Source: Halorussus halophilus (lineage in GTDB: Archaea > Halobacteriota > Halobacteria > Halobacteriales > Haladaptataceae). Taken from it: a stretch of DNA of 64,000 bases. Positions 42,239-50,515 of this stretch are shown piece by piece. Made by a program: the position numbers and the translations under genes. The stretch is from assembly GCF_008831545.1 (NCBI RefSeq), contig NZ_CP044523.1, positions 3,348,001-3,412,000 of the forward strand, read 5' to 3'. Each line of letters begins with the position of its first letter. The stretch's first letter is position 1. Under the pieces are notes generated by a model that saw only the letters and a list, made by a program, of their open reading frames with translations, searched no databases and was not told where the DNA came from.

Positions 42239-43744
42239 TCAGTCGATGTAACCGAGGTCTTGCAGTCGGTCTTTCGCGTCGTCGCTCATCTCGTCCAACA
42301 CGTCGTCGTCTTCGACTTCGTTCCACTCGCCGCCGACGCTCTCCTCGAACGCAGAGAGCGCCTCCTCCAGTTCGACTTCCTCGTCGCTCCCTTCGCCCCA
42401 CGCGTCGTCTTCTTCTTCGGGGTCCTCGTCGAGGTGGTAGAACTCGTCGCCGATGCGCTCGTTCCGGATGTACTTCGCGTCGGGTCGCCGTGCGGCCCGC
42501 ATGCGCGAGTAGAACCGCGAATCGGTGTCGAGCGAGATGCCCGCGTCGCTCGCCTTCTGTTCGAGTTGCTTCAGTTCCACGACCGGCCGGTAGTACTCCA
42601 CGAAGGCGTACTCGCCGCCCTGCACTTGGTCGTCCGCGAACTCTCGATAGTCCGCGTCGAGTAGTGACCGAACCGACTCGAACGGCTTGGTCGAACGCTC
42701 CGCTTCCACGCCCGTGTGGTCGAGGACGGTGTGGTAGAGGTCGATGAGTTCGACCTGCTGGTCCTCGCGGGTCCCCGGTTCCATCTCGGGGTGTTTGACC
42801 ATCAGTGGAACGTTCACGAGTGGGTCGTAGATGCAGAACTCGTGGCCGTACAGGTCGTGTTCGCCGTGGAGTTCGCCGTGGTCAGCACAGACGACGACCA
42901 TGGTGTCGTCCCACTCGTCGTTCTCCTTGAGCCAGGAGAACAGTCGCTGGAGTTGGTCGTCGATGTGGCGAATCTCGGCGTCGTACAGCCCTTCGATTGC
43001 GCCCCACTCTTTGTCGCTGATGTCGCGCGCGCCGCAGTTGTACTCCTTGGAGTTCTGGCACACCTTGGTCGAATCGACGTTCGGAGCGAACTCTTTGCGG
43101 TACTCCTCGGGCGGGTGGTACGGCAGGTGAGCGTCCATCAGGTTGATGAACGCGAAGTACTCAGAGTCGGCGTCGTCGATGAAGTCGATGGTTCGGTCGA
43201 TGACCTGCGGGGTCTTCGAGTCGGCACCTTCGCCGGAGGCCGTGTACTCGTGAATCTTGTTGCCGACGCTCACGAGGTAGTCCGCGACCTTCCGCAGTTT
43301 GTCGTTGTCGTTCATCGCCTTCCAGGCCTTCGCGAGCGGTCCCGACAGGAAGTCGCCGGGCATCACTTCGAAGAAGTTGTCCTGGTCGTCGAACCCGTCG
43401 GTCAGGTGCGTGTACGGCGTAATCCACGCGTTCGAGGAGTAACACGCAGTGTCGTACCCCTCGGCCGACAGCGACTCGGCGAGGGTGGTCGCACCTTCGA
43501 GATACGGATTCTCTTGGCTCGCGCCGTGTTCACTCGGGTACATTCCCGTGAACAGCGACGCGTGTACCGGAAGGGTCCACGGAGCGGGCGAAACCGCCTG
43601 CTCGAAGACGGCCGCCTCCTCGGCGAACCGTTCGAGACCGGGCGTCGTCGGTTTGTCGTAGCCATAGACGGAGAGGTGGCTCTTGCGAACCGTGTCCATG
43701 ACCACGAACACGACGTTTCCCACGCCGTCGTCGTCGTTGGTCAT
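42239..43744 (-). CDS. Sulfatase-fold (alkaline phosphatase superfamily) hydrolase
   Basis: This 501-aa protein has the sulfatase/phosphodiesterase fold. Metal ligands are visible in VVFVVMDTVRKSHL near the N-terminus and VVVCADHGELHGEHDLYGHE (about 290-310). The nucleophile segment reads APWTLPVHASLFTGMYPSEHG (about 53-73). It lacks the CxPxR or SxPxR formylglycine motif, and a Thr sits in the nucleophile place. So it is more likely a phospho- or phosphoglycerol-type hydrolase or transferase than a true sulfatase. There is no signal peptide, and the C-terminal 70 residues are very acidic. ATG 43744 gives MTNDDDGVG. Confidence 0.85.
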   Translation of the reverse strand: MTNDDDGVGNVVFVVMDTVRKSHLSVYGYDKPTTPGLERFAEEAAVFEQAVSPAPWTLPVHASLFTGMYPSEHGASQENPYLEGATTLAESLSAEGYDTACYSSNAWITPYTHLTDGFDDQDNFFEVMPGDFLSGPLAKAWKAMNDNDKLRKVADYLVSVGNKIHEYTASGEGADSKTPQVIDRTIDFIDDADSEYFAFINLMDAHLPYHPPEEYRKEFAPNVDSTKVCQNSKEYNCGARDISDKEWGAIEGLYDAEIRHIDDQLQRLFSWLKENDEWDDTMVVVCADHGELHGEHDLYGHEFCIYDPLVNVPLMVKHPEMEPGTREDQQVELIDLYHTVLDHTGVEAERSTKPFESVRSLLDADYREFADDQVQGGEYAFVEYYRPVVELKQLEQKASDAGISLDTDSRFYSRMRAARRPDAKYIRNERIGDEFYHLDEDPEEEDDAWGEGSDEEVELEEALSAFEESVGGEWNEVEDDDVLDEMSDDAKDRLQDLGYID

Positions 43745-43838
43745 ACCAGTACCGTGCAACCCCCGTCGGGATAAATATCCTGATGTTAAGTCCGCGATAG
43801 CCGAAGAAGTAGTTGGTTTAGGGTGTGGAAAGTCGGAC

Positions 43839-44198
43839 TTAGAAGGGTGCCTGTGGCCCTTCGTCGTCCTCGCCGTCGTCGCTCGTCTCGCCGGGGAACG
43901 ACGGACTCATGCCGCCGCCGTGACCGCCACCGCCGTCCATGCCGGTGTCGGCGTGGACCTGCTCGATTTCGGGAATCTCCTTGACCATGCGGCTCTTGAT
44001 GGCCTGAATCGTCATCGGCGAGATGCCACAGCCACTGCACGCGCCGCCGAGTTGGATGTGTACTTCGCCCGTCTCTCGGTCGATGTTCTGGATGGCCGCG
44101 CTACCTCCGTGCATCTGAATCTGCGGGAAGTTGCGCCGCAGGAAGTTGCTGACGCGCTCTTCGAGGTCGTCTCCGTCGTCCTGTGTGTCCGTGCTCAT
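43839..44198 (-). CDS. NifU-like iron-sulfur scaffold domain protein
   Basis: This 119-aa protein is a stand-alone NifU C-terminal (Nfu) domain. The helix VSNFLRRNFPQIQMHGGSAA leads to the cluster-binding motif GGACSGCGISPMTIQ (about 63-77) with the CxxC that holds an [4Fe-4S] cluster between two subunits. The Gly/His/Met-rich tail (GGGGHGGGMSP) may bind metal. ATG 44198 gives the conserved start; the upstream extension is basic and not family-like. It probably delivers Fe-S clusters to apoproteins. Confidence 0.9.
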   Translation of the reverse strand: MSTDTQDDGDDLEERVSNFLRRNFPQIQMHGGSAAIQNIDRETGEVHIQLGGACSGCGISPMTIQAIKSRMVKEIPEIEQVHADTGMDGGGGHGGGMSPSFPGETSDDGEDDEGPQAPF

Positions 44199-44239
44199 GA
44201 ACCGAGGTTGGGTTCGAGACGGCTTAGGCCTTTGGTTCA

Positions 44240-44311
44240 ACCTTTTGTTGCGGTCGGTCGGTGGAAGCCGTCGGCTTCTACACGACCTCGCTGGCAAAAC
44301 GTTGATGAAAA
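44240..44311 (+). repeat. Dispersed hairpin element, copy B
   Basis: The element begins with ACCTTTTGTTGCGG, has a stem GAAGCCG/CGGCTTC (44264-44278) and ends with CTGGCAAAACGTTGATGAAAA (44291-44311). Both end boxes match copy A at 39019. Unlike copy A it lies upstream of minus-strand genes, so it is not bound to a plus-strand gene end. Confidence 0.65.
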
Positions 44312-44694
44312 GCCTGCGTCACCCGCGCCAGAGCGCGCGGAACGCGCTCTTCTGCGGGTTCCTTGGCCCGCTCGCTCGGCGGCGCGCCCTGCGCGCCGCC
44401 TCCGCTCGCGGTGAACATCCATCGACTTTCAGCGGGGTACCCGACTACCGCACGAGGCCAGTCGGGCGATACAGGTGACTGTCGCCGAACTGCGACACTC
44501 CTCATTCGATATATCGGAATATAATTTATCTTGGGCTATCTTATAAACCCTCGAAGGCAGGAATGCACCCCACCAATCGTTGGTTTTGCACCCTGACTGC
44601 TCTGTCGCGTAGATTCCAAGAAAAATCGCGGTTTCGGGATGACGTTCGGCCCGCTGTGGACTTCGAAACCGAAGAGTTGTGTCGCCGCGTGTTT
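44312..44694. other. Spacer with palindromes and an AT-rich promoter-like patch
   Basis: Stems include GAGCGCG/CGCGCTC (about 44330-44349) and GGCGGCGCG/CGCGCCGCC (about 44381-44401). An AT-rich patch (about 44503-44550) holds the palindrome CGATATATCG and a TATA-like CTTATAAACC. No gene is supported; a plus-strand ORF from 44563 runs into the antisense of the next gene. A small RNA from this patch is possible. Confidence 0.45.
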
Positions 44695-45936
44695 CTATTC
44701 GCCGCCAGTGATGATGCTGGCCACCTTCTTCCGGTCGAACAGCCACTCATCCTCCGGAATTTCCGGGTACGGGTTGCCGTCCTCGTACTCGGGCCATTCG
44801 CCGAACTGCTCGGGGTAGAGCTGTTTCGCGCCCATCTCTAGCTGGAACAGGTTCATGATGGGACCTTGGTACCGCATTCCGCCGGGGTAGACCCGGTCGT
44901 TCTTCACGGCCTTCAGCTGACTGCCTGCCGAGTTGTCCTCGAGCTTCTTCATCGTCTCGCTCATGCTGTAACTCGGTGTGAGGCCCCAGAGGTGGAGAAT
45001 TACGTCCGGGTCGGCTTCGAGCATCGTCTCGTAATCGACGGTCCCCCAGAGGTTGCTCCAGTCCTCGTCTGCGAAGGCGTCGTTCGCGCCGAGCGGCCGG
45101 GTGTCGGCCAGCCAGTACCCCGGCTTGTTCAGGTGGTAGGTGTAGAACGACTGGCCATCGGCCGCGAGCGTGACCCGGACTGCGGTCGGACGCTCCTCCT
45201 TCGGCGGCAGGTCCGCCTGAATCGTAGAAACGAGGTTCGCGTGTACCTCCGCGAGCGCTTCGTACCTCGCTGTCTGCTGGAACACTTCGGCGACCTTGCC
45301 GAACATGTCCCACAGTGTGTAGTACTCGTAGTCGCTGTACTTCTCGGGCGGGTTCGCCTGCGTCCCGCTGTAGAAGTTCCCGAACCACGGCGCGATTTGG
45401 GAGTTCACTTCCTCAACGTCCGACTTGTTCCAGTTCTTCTGGGTCGTGGCCCACGCCGGGTCAGCGAAGTGTACGTCACTGTCGAGTTGGAACAGCAACT
45501 CCTTGGTGAGTCCACCGCTCAACGGGTCCTCGAGGTCCTTCCACTCGAAGGAGACACCGTCGAGGTGGTGGCAGTAGTGGTTTAGCGTCGTTCCGGTCAT
45601 CTCCGGCACGTACACCGAGTTAAGCGAATCACTGTGACCGAGCGCGAGCGCCATGTCCGCGTACTGCGGGAATACGGTGAAGACGCTCTCGGGAACCGTG
45701 TCGAATTCGACTTCGCCCATCGGAGACATCGAGACCGAGTACGGCCCGTCTGACTGCGCGGTCTGGGTAGTTGAGTTGCCCCCGTTCGTCGTCTTCGACG
45801 GACTCGAAGTCGTGGTCCCGTTCGCGCCACTGTCGCTATCTCCCATGCAACCAGCGAGGACGCTACCTGCACCGACTGCTCCCGCACCTTTCAGAAAGTT
45901 GCGCCGCGTGAGAAACGGCGTCGAGGTTCTACGCAT
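44695..45936 (-). CDS. Iron-siderophore/vitamin B12-type ABC substrate-binding lipoprotein
   Basis: This 413-aa protein has a Tat signal (TRRNFLKGAGAVGAG), a lipobox LAGC near residue 30 and a Ser/Thr/Asn-rich linker. The mature part fits the FepB/BtuF-like periplasmic-binding fold with a rigid helix: VPESVFTVFPQYADMALALG (strand-helix start) and YETMLEADPDVILHLWG. It probably delivers ferric siderophore, heme or cobalamin to a permease that is not in this window. Two DtxR-like operators over its promoter favour iron. The gene is a single unit on the minus strand. Confidence 0.85.
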   Translation of the reverse strand: MRRTSTPFLTRRNFLKGAGAVGAGSVLAGCMGDSDSGANGTTTSSPSKTTNGGNSTTQTAQSDGPYSVSMSPMGEVEFDTVPESVFTVFPQYADMALALGHSDSLNSVYVPEMTGTTLNHYCHHLDGVSFEWKDLEDPLSGGLTKELLFQLDSDVHFADPAWATTQKNWNKSDVEEVNSQIAPWFGNFYSGTQANPPEKYSDYEYYTLWDMFGKVAEVFQQTARYEALAEVHANLVSTIQADLPPKEERPTAVRVTLAADGQSFYTYHLNKPGYWLADTRPLGANDAFADEDWSNLWGTVDYETMLEADPDVILHLWGLTPSYSMSETMKKLEDNSAGSQLKAVKNDRVYPGGMRYQGPIMNLFQLEMGAKQLYPEQFGEWPEYEDGNPYPEIPEDEWLFDRKKVASIITGGE

Positions 45937-45940
45937 ACGA

Positions 45941-45985
45941 TTTAGGTTTACCTAAACGCGACTTAGATATTTTGGTCTGCCTAAA
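45941..45985. promoter_or_regulatory. Two DtxR/IdeR-like operator sites
   Basis: TTTAGGTTTACCTAAA (45941-45956) is a near-perfect palindrome right upstream of the binding-protein start, and TTTGGTCTGCCTAAA (45971-45985) is a second, weaker one. Both match the TTAGG...CCTAA form used by DtxR/SirR-type metal-dependent repressors. They flank AAAATATCTAAG (minus strand, about 45964-45975), the likely TATA box, so binding would block transcription when iron is sufficient. Confidence 0.72.
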
Positions 45986-46079
45986 CTAATGGCATATATT
46001 TGCCGTTTAGTAGTATCTGAACAGTCACTGTCCAACCAGTGGATCCGACGATTCCTCTCGAACTGGCGCTATAACTGCG

Positions 46080-46412
46080 TTACTCCTCTCTTCCCGACTC
46101 GAACCCGAACACTCGCCGCAACTCGGTCTCTATCTCCTCGACGTAGATGTCGAGAATCTCTTCGAACTTCTCGTCGTCTACCAGCACGCCCGTCACTCGG
46201 TCGGCCGGATTCTCCGGCAGGTCCACGCGAAACTCGCCGTCTCCCTCGTAGAACGGTTCGCTCTCGTTCAGTACCTGTTGGTCGATTGCGTGGATGAGCT
46301 GGGAGTCGTATCGCTCGTTCAGTCGGTTGAACGCGTTCTTGTACGCGCGCTGGAGTTCGTTGAAGTAGTGGACGTACTTGTCCTCGAACTTCTCGGCGTC
46401 GAAGTCGGTCAT
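46080..46412 (-). CDS. DUF5783 family protein
   Basis: This 110-aa acidic, helical protein matches the haloarchaeal DUF5783 family: MTDFDAEKFEDKYVHYFNEL at the start, then AYKNAFNRLNERYDSQLIHA and a C-terminal FEEILDIYVEEIETELRRVFG. No catalytic motif is visible. ATG 46412 gives the family start; the longer frame upstream is Arg-rich and not conserved-looking. Function is unknown. Confidence 0.82.
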   Translation of the reverse strand: MTDFDAEKFEDKYVHYFNELQRAYKNAFNRLNERYDSQLIHAIDQQVLNESEPFYEGDGEFRVDLPENPADRVTGVLVDDEKFEEILDIYVEEIETELRRVFGFESGREE

Positions 46413-46651
46413 ACGAGAGCGAAGGTGTGGCCCGGACAAAAGTGAGGCGGTCTGTCTGATTCGGCGCTCTCTGCTCGACCGATACTGCTCGTTCCGGCAC
46501 TTGGGGCCTTTTCGGCGTTTCTCGACAGCCTCGCCGTTCTGGCGACAGTTGGGCGCACTTCGCCGATAAACCAACAACGACGATATCAATACTGCTCCTC
46601 GTTTCTGTACCGGACGTTCGAAAAACGAAGACTGTTGATGCAATCTCCGGA

Positions 46652-46792
46652 ATGGTTAATGTTCCAACCGAATGCCTCGAAGCGGGACGCTGGGCCTGCG
46701 AAACCATGAAAGACGACGATTCCGCCGAGGCAGCACCGGAGTATGGTGACGGCGAAACGACTGTAGACGAAGACGACCGCGACGACTCCTAA
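46652..46792 (+). CDS. 46-aa Cys-containing acidic small protein (putative)
   Basis: This short ORF encodes 46 residues. The first half has two Cys nine residues apart (ECLEAGRWACETM) and the second half is almost all Asp, Glu and small residues, as in haloarchaeal proteins. Its TAA overlaps the stop of the convergent RecJ-like gene by 3 nt. Two other frames in the same place also open with ATG but give non-acidic peptides. No TATA box is obvious. It is a candidate only. Confidence 0.4.
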   Translation: MVNVPTECLEAGRWACETMKDDDSAEAAPEYGDGETTVDEDDRDDS

Positions 46793-48225
46793 CCGAGTTG
46801 TTCGCCGACGAGCGCGTCCGCGCGCTCGACAAACTCTTCCTCGGTGCCTTTCGGTACCGTCGCACCGGCAGCGACGTTGTGGCCGCCACCGTCGCCGCCG
46901 ACTGCTTGTGACGCCTCGCGCATCACTACCGAGAGGTCCAATCCCTGCCGGGTGAGCGACGGCGTCCCGCGTGCGGAGACTTTGACTTCGTCGTCGTTCT
47001 TCTCCGCGAAGGCGAGAATCGGCGTCCCGCGGTCGATGCCGTCCGCGCCCACGGCCATGCCCGCGATGATGCCGACAATGGTCTCGCGGATTCGGTCCTC
47101 GGCGTGGAACCACTGCAAATTATCTTCCTTCGTGACGCCCTCGCGCTTGACCAACTGAAGTCCCTCCGAGAGATTGCGTCGGTGGTTGCTCAGCAGTTTT
47201 CGAGCACGTTCGAGCGCTTCGTCGCGGTCACCGAGACAGACCGCGAGTCCAACGTCCGCTCGTTCGTAGCGCGCCGTCGCGTTGAGGAGCGTCGAAAACT
47301 CACTCACGTCGCGCAGTTCCGTGCCGGTCGGTTCTTCGACGAGCGTGTACGCCGTCCCCACGAGGCCGTCGATTTTGTCGGGCGAGACACCCTTGCTCAG
47401 CGCGCGCTGGACCAGCGCACTGGCGACGGTCTGGCGCTCCGCCGAATTGAGGTCCACCCAGCGCCGCCACTCGCCGCTCGTTCCCTCCTCGCCCTGCGAT
47501 TTCAACTCTACGTCCAGTCCGTCCAGAAACCGCAGTGCGCCGTTCTGGTCGTTGGTGATGCCGGGGATGTACACGTCGCTGGCGTACTCCAGCAACTTGG
47601 GAAGTGGGCGCGTCTGCTTGCCGTACACCGCGAGGTCGGTGGCCGTGTCGAGAACGCCCGCTTCGACGCCTTCGTCCACGATTTGCTGGTTCGCGCCGAC
47701 CAGTTCGCCGCCCGAGGTCTGCATGTCGCCGACTGCGCCGACGACGGCGAGCCCGGCGAGGTCACGATTGTCTCCACCTTCAGGTTCTAACGCCCGCGCG
47801 AGAACGTAACTCGCGCCCGCGCCGGACAACTCCGAAGAGCCGTCGATGTCGAACAACAGCGGATTGAGGTGGAACTCGGTATCTGGGTCCGCTGGCTGGT
47901 GGTGGTCGGCGATGACCGGTGTGAAATCGCCTGCTTGCTCGTGGTCCGCGATGATGTCTAACTGGCCGCTCCCGAAGTCGGTGAACAGAACTGTCTCGTA
48001 CTCTGTTTCGGCAATCGACGCCACTTCCTCGGCGTCCAGTTGCTTGCTGAACACTGTCTCGAACGGAATCTCAGCGCGTTCGAGGGCCGAGGCGGCGACC
48101 GCTGCGCTGGTCAGTCCGTCGGCGTCGATGTGGGACGCCAACAGCACTTCGTCGGCGTCGCGCAGTCGGTCGGCACACGCCGCGGCACGCTCTGTGAGTT
48201 CGGGGACGGGACCAGCACAAGCCAT
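46789..48225 (-). CDS. DHH-family phosphoesterase, RecJ-like
   Basis: This 478-aa protein has the RecJ-like motif order: HIDADGLTSAA (about 32-42), VLFTDFGSGQ (about 78), the DHH motif as VIADHHQPAD (about 103-112) and the C-terminal DHHA1 site GGDGGGHNVAAGATVP (about 443-458). Such archaeal proteins are single-strand exonucleases of DNA or RNA, some tied to the replication helicase complex (GAN) or to mRNA decay. The exact substrate is not clear. Asp and His clusters for two Mn2+ ions appear intact. Confidence 0.9.
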   Translation of the reverse strand: MACAGPVPELTERAAACADRLRDADEVLLASHIDADGLTSAAVAASALERAEIPFETVFSKQLDAEEVASIAETEYETVLFTDFGSGQLDIIADHEQAGDFTPVIADHHQPADPDTEFHLNPLLFDIDGSSELSGAGASYVLARALEPEGGDNRDLAGLAVVGAVGDMQTSGGELVGANQQIVDEGVEAGVLDTATDLAVYGKQTRPLPKLLEYASDVYIPGITNDQNGALRFLDGLDVELKSQGEEGTSGEWRRWVDLNSAERQTVASALVQRALSKGVSPDKIDGLVGTAYTLVEEPTGTELRDVSEFSTLLNATARYERADVGLAVCLGDRDEALERARKLLSNHRRNLSEGLQLVKREGVTKEDNLQWFHAEDRIRETIVGIIAGMAVGADGIDRGTPILAFAEKNDDEVKVSARGTPSLTRQGLDLSVVMREASQAVGGDGGGHNVAAGATVPKGTEEEFVERADALVGEQLG

Positions 48226-48295
48226 TCGCCGAGGAGTTGGTCGCTATCGGTTATAAAGTATCGCTCTCGACCGAGGACTCCTCGAATTCGCCGCT

Positions 48296-48472
48296 CTATT
48301 CGAGGTTACAGACCGTCCCAGTCGCCAACTCTTCCGCTTCGACGTGTGCCGAGAGACAACCGTAGTTGCAAAACTGTCCTGTCTGCTCGCGCGCCCCTTC
48401 GACTCGCTCTTCGACGTACACCGGGTCGTGGGCTTCTACGTCACAACCGCAGTACGTGCAGTCGAGTCCCAT
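48296..48472 (-). CDS. 58-aa zinc-finger-like protein
   Basis: This small protein begins MGLDCTYCGCDVEAHDP and continues to QFCNYGCLSAHVEAEE. The two pairs C5-x2-C8 and C35-x3-C39 can hold one zinc ion in a treble-clef-like or MYM-type site. I chose ATG 48472; the longer frame is basic and overlaps the hemD region. It lies between the RecJ-like gene and hemD, all on the minus strand. Related small Cys-rich proteins are common in haloarchaea but their roles are mostly unknown. Confidence 0.75.
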   Translation of the reverse strand: MGLDCTYCGCDVEAHDPVYVEERVEGAREQTGQFCNYGCLSAHVEAEELATGTVCNLE

Positions 48473-48539
48473 GATTCGACAGAGGACGTCAGGAGTGAAA
48501 GGTTCACCGCTCGAAATTTCGCCGTCTCTAATCCGTCGC

Positions 48540-49283
48540 TTACTCGTGATACGTCGGTGCGGCTTCCTCAACCACTTCGCAAGCCAGTTTCTCGAAGTCT
48601 GCGATTTCAGGCACGACATCCACCTCGATACCTTCGGCCTCGGCCGTCTCGCGGGTCGGTTCGCCAATCGTCCCGACGATCGCCTCGTTCAATCCCCCAA
48701 TCGCCTCCTCGCGGACGCCTCGCTCCTCGGCGGCCGCCAAGAAATGTTCGACTGTCAGCGAGGAAGTGAAGAGAGCGGCCTCAATCTCCCCGTCTGCGGC
48801 GGCCGTCGCAGAGTCGCCCGAGTCGGCGGGGCGGACCAATTCATATAGCACTGTTTCGTTTACGACCGCGCCTGCGTCAGCGAGGCCATCCGTGAGAACT
48901 GCGCTCCCGTGGTCGCTACGGGCGACTTCGACTGGTTTCCCCTCGACTTCGGCTTCGAGGGCTTCGACGAGTCCTGCGGAGGAGAATTCCTCGGGCACGA
49001 CATCGACTTCGTAGCCGTGGTCCCGAAGCGCGTCGGCGGTCGAATCACCGATTGCGCAAACCGTCGCCGAACCCGGGTCCCAGCCTGTGTCTGCGGCTAA
49101 TTCGACGCCGGTCTTACTCGTCAGAATCACGTACTCGCCGTCCTCGGGGGCATTCCCGGTGGGTCTCACTTCGAGCATCGGGTCGGCGATTGGTTCCGCA
49201 CCGAGCGAGTCCAGCAGTTCGACTGCGTCGGCGAGTCGTTCGTCGTCCGGGCGGAAGACGGCGACTCTCACGTCTTGGGTCAT
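48540..49283 (-). CDS. hemD: Uroporphyrinogen-III synthase
   Basis: This 247-aa enzyme closes and inverts ring D of hydroxymethylbilane to make uroporphyrinogen III, the branch point to heme, siroheme and cobalamin. The two-domain pattern is visible: VAVFRPDDERLADAVELL at the start, YVILTSKTGVEL (about 59-70), VCAIGDSTADALRDHGYEV (about 81-99), then the second-domain strand ALFTSSLTVEHFLA and IVGTIGEPTRETAEAEGIE. ATG 49283 lies 13 nt after the hemC stop (49297), so hemC-hemD are one operon. Confidence 0.88.
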   Translation of the reverse strand: MTQDVRVAVFRPDDERLADAVELLDSLGAEPIADPMLEVRPTGNAPEDGEYVILTSKTGVELAADTGWDPGSATVCAIGDSTADALRDHGYEVDVVPEEFSSAGLVEALEAEVEGKPVEVARSDHGSAVLTDGLADAGAVVNETVLYELVRPADSGDSATAAADGEIEAALFTSSLTVEHFLAAAEERGVREEAIGGLNEAIVGTIGEPTRETAEAEGIEVDVVPEIADFEKLACEVVEEAAPTYHE

Positions 49284-49296
49284 TCGAAGTTCCTCC

Positions 49297-50430
49297 TCAC
49301 TCTCGCTTCGCTTCCCGCGGTTCGTCGGCGCGCGCTTCTTCGATGAGCTCGGCCGCGCCCTGCTTTCGCAGTTCCTGCGCCACGTCCTTGGCACCGCTTA
49401 CGTGGTGTTCGACGGACACGTCGCGGGAGAGCTCGATTTTCTCGGTGCCGTCTTGGGAGAAGACTTGGACATCGACGTGGACGTTCTCGCCTTGAATCAG
49501 ACCGTGGACGCCGATTGGCGCGACGCAACCGCCGTTGAGTTCGGCCAGAATCGTCCGCTCGACGGTCGTCTCGACTCGGGTTCTGGGGTGGTCCAGCACG
49601 GTGTTGACGTTCTGTGCCGTCTCGGTGTCGAGGCTCGTCACCGCGAGCGCGCCCTGTCCGGGTGCGGGGACGAACTCGTCTTTCGGCAGTTCTTCGTACT
49701 GGAGGTGGTGGGCGAGGCCGCTCCGTTCGAGTCCGGCCTGCGCGAGGACGATAGCGTCGTACTCGGTCTCGACCTCTCGCTCCATGGCGCGGCGTTCGAT
49801 TTCCGCGAGGTCGTTGAACCACTCTTCGACGGTGCGGTCGAACTCCGCGTCGAAGTCCTTCTTGTGGCCCTTCCGCTGAATCTCCTCGGCGGCCTTCTCG
49901 TCTTTCTCTGCTTCGGTTCGGGCCTCGTGTTCCGCTTGGAGCGCTGGCGCGAGGAGTTTCTCTGCGCGCGTGTCCACGTTCCCTCGGAGCGGCTCGACGT
50001 TCAGGTCCGGCCGGGCGGCCAGTAGTTGTGCCTTCCGGCGGAGACTCGACGTACCGACCGTAGCTCCCTCGGGGAGTTCGTCGAGCGTCGTCCCGTCGGG
50101 CGTGACGAGTACGTCCCCCGCACTCGCTCGCTCGGGAATCGCCGCGACGATGAGTTCGTCGGGGTGGTCGGTCGGCATGTCCTTCATCGAGTGAATCGCG
50201 CCGTCTACCTCTTCGTCCAGCACTTTCCGGTCCAAGTCGCGGACGAACGCGCCGGTCTTGCCCAAGTTCGTGATGAGTGCGTCTTCGAGTTGGTCGCCGG
50301 TCGTCTCGACTTCCACGAGTTCGACGTCGAACCGGCGGTCCTCCAAGGCGGCTTTCACTTCTCCCGACTGCCGAAGCGCGAGGTCGGACCCGCGCGTGGC
50401 GAGACGGAGTTGTATCCCACGTGTGCTCAT
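49297..50430 (-). CDS. hemC: Hydroxymethylbilane synthase (porphobilinogen deaminase)
   Basis: This 377-aa enzyme joins four porphobilinogen units. It has LRLATRGSDLALRQSGEV at the start, the active-site DLDRKVLDEEVDGAIHSMKDMP (about 68-89), VGTSSLRRKAQLLA and the dipyrromethane-cofactor Cys in LNGGCVAPIGVHG (about 307). It is longer than the usual 310 aa because about 60 extra charged residues sit after RGNVDTR (roughly 155-215); the insert is acidic-basic and helical, probably a haloarchaeal surface insertion. ATG 50430 gives the conserved start. It leads the hemC-hemD unit. Confidence 0.93.
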   Translation of the reverse strand: MSTRGIQLRLATRGSDLALRQSGEVKAALEDRRFDVELVEVETTGDQLEDALITNLGKTGAFVRDLDRKVLDEEVDGAIHSMKDMPTDHPDELIVAAIPERASAGDVLVTPDGTTLDELPEGATVGTSSLRRKAQLLAARPDLNVEPLRGNVDTRAEKLLAPALQAEHEARTEAEKDEKAAEEIQRKGHKKDFDAEFDRTVEEWFNDLAEIERRAMEREVETEYDAIVLAQAGLERSGLAHHLQYEELPKDEFVPAPGQGALAVTSLDTETAQNVNTVLDHPRTRVETTVERTILAELNGGCVAPIGVHGLIQGENVHVDVQVFSQDGTEKIELSRDVSVEHHVSGAKDVAQELRKQGAAELIEEARADEPREAKRE

Positions 50431-50515
50431 ACCCAAATCTGGGCGGTGGAAGTTGAAACACTTGTCCGTTTTTCGGGCGCGTCGTCGCTGGGCGCGCCGT
50501 CGTCTGCAGGACGAA

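Noticed and set aside
44563-44841. 92-aa plus-strand ORF after a TATA-like CTTATAAACC
   Set aside because: The promoter-like patch is real, but the second half of the ORF is antisense to the iron-binding protein gene and the peptide is not acidic. A non-coding transcript is more likely.
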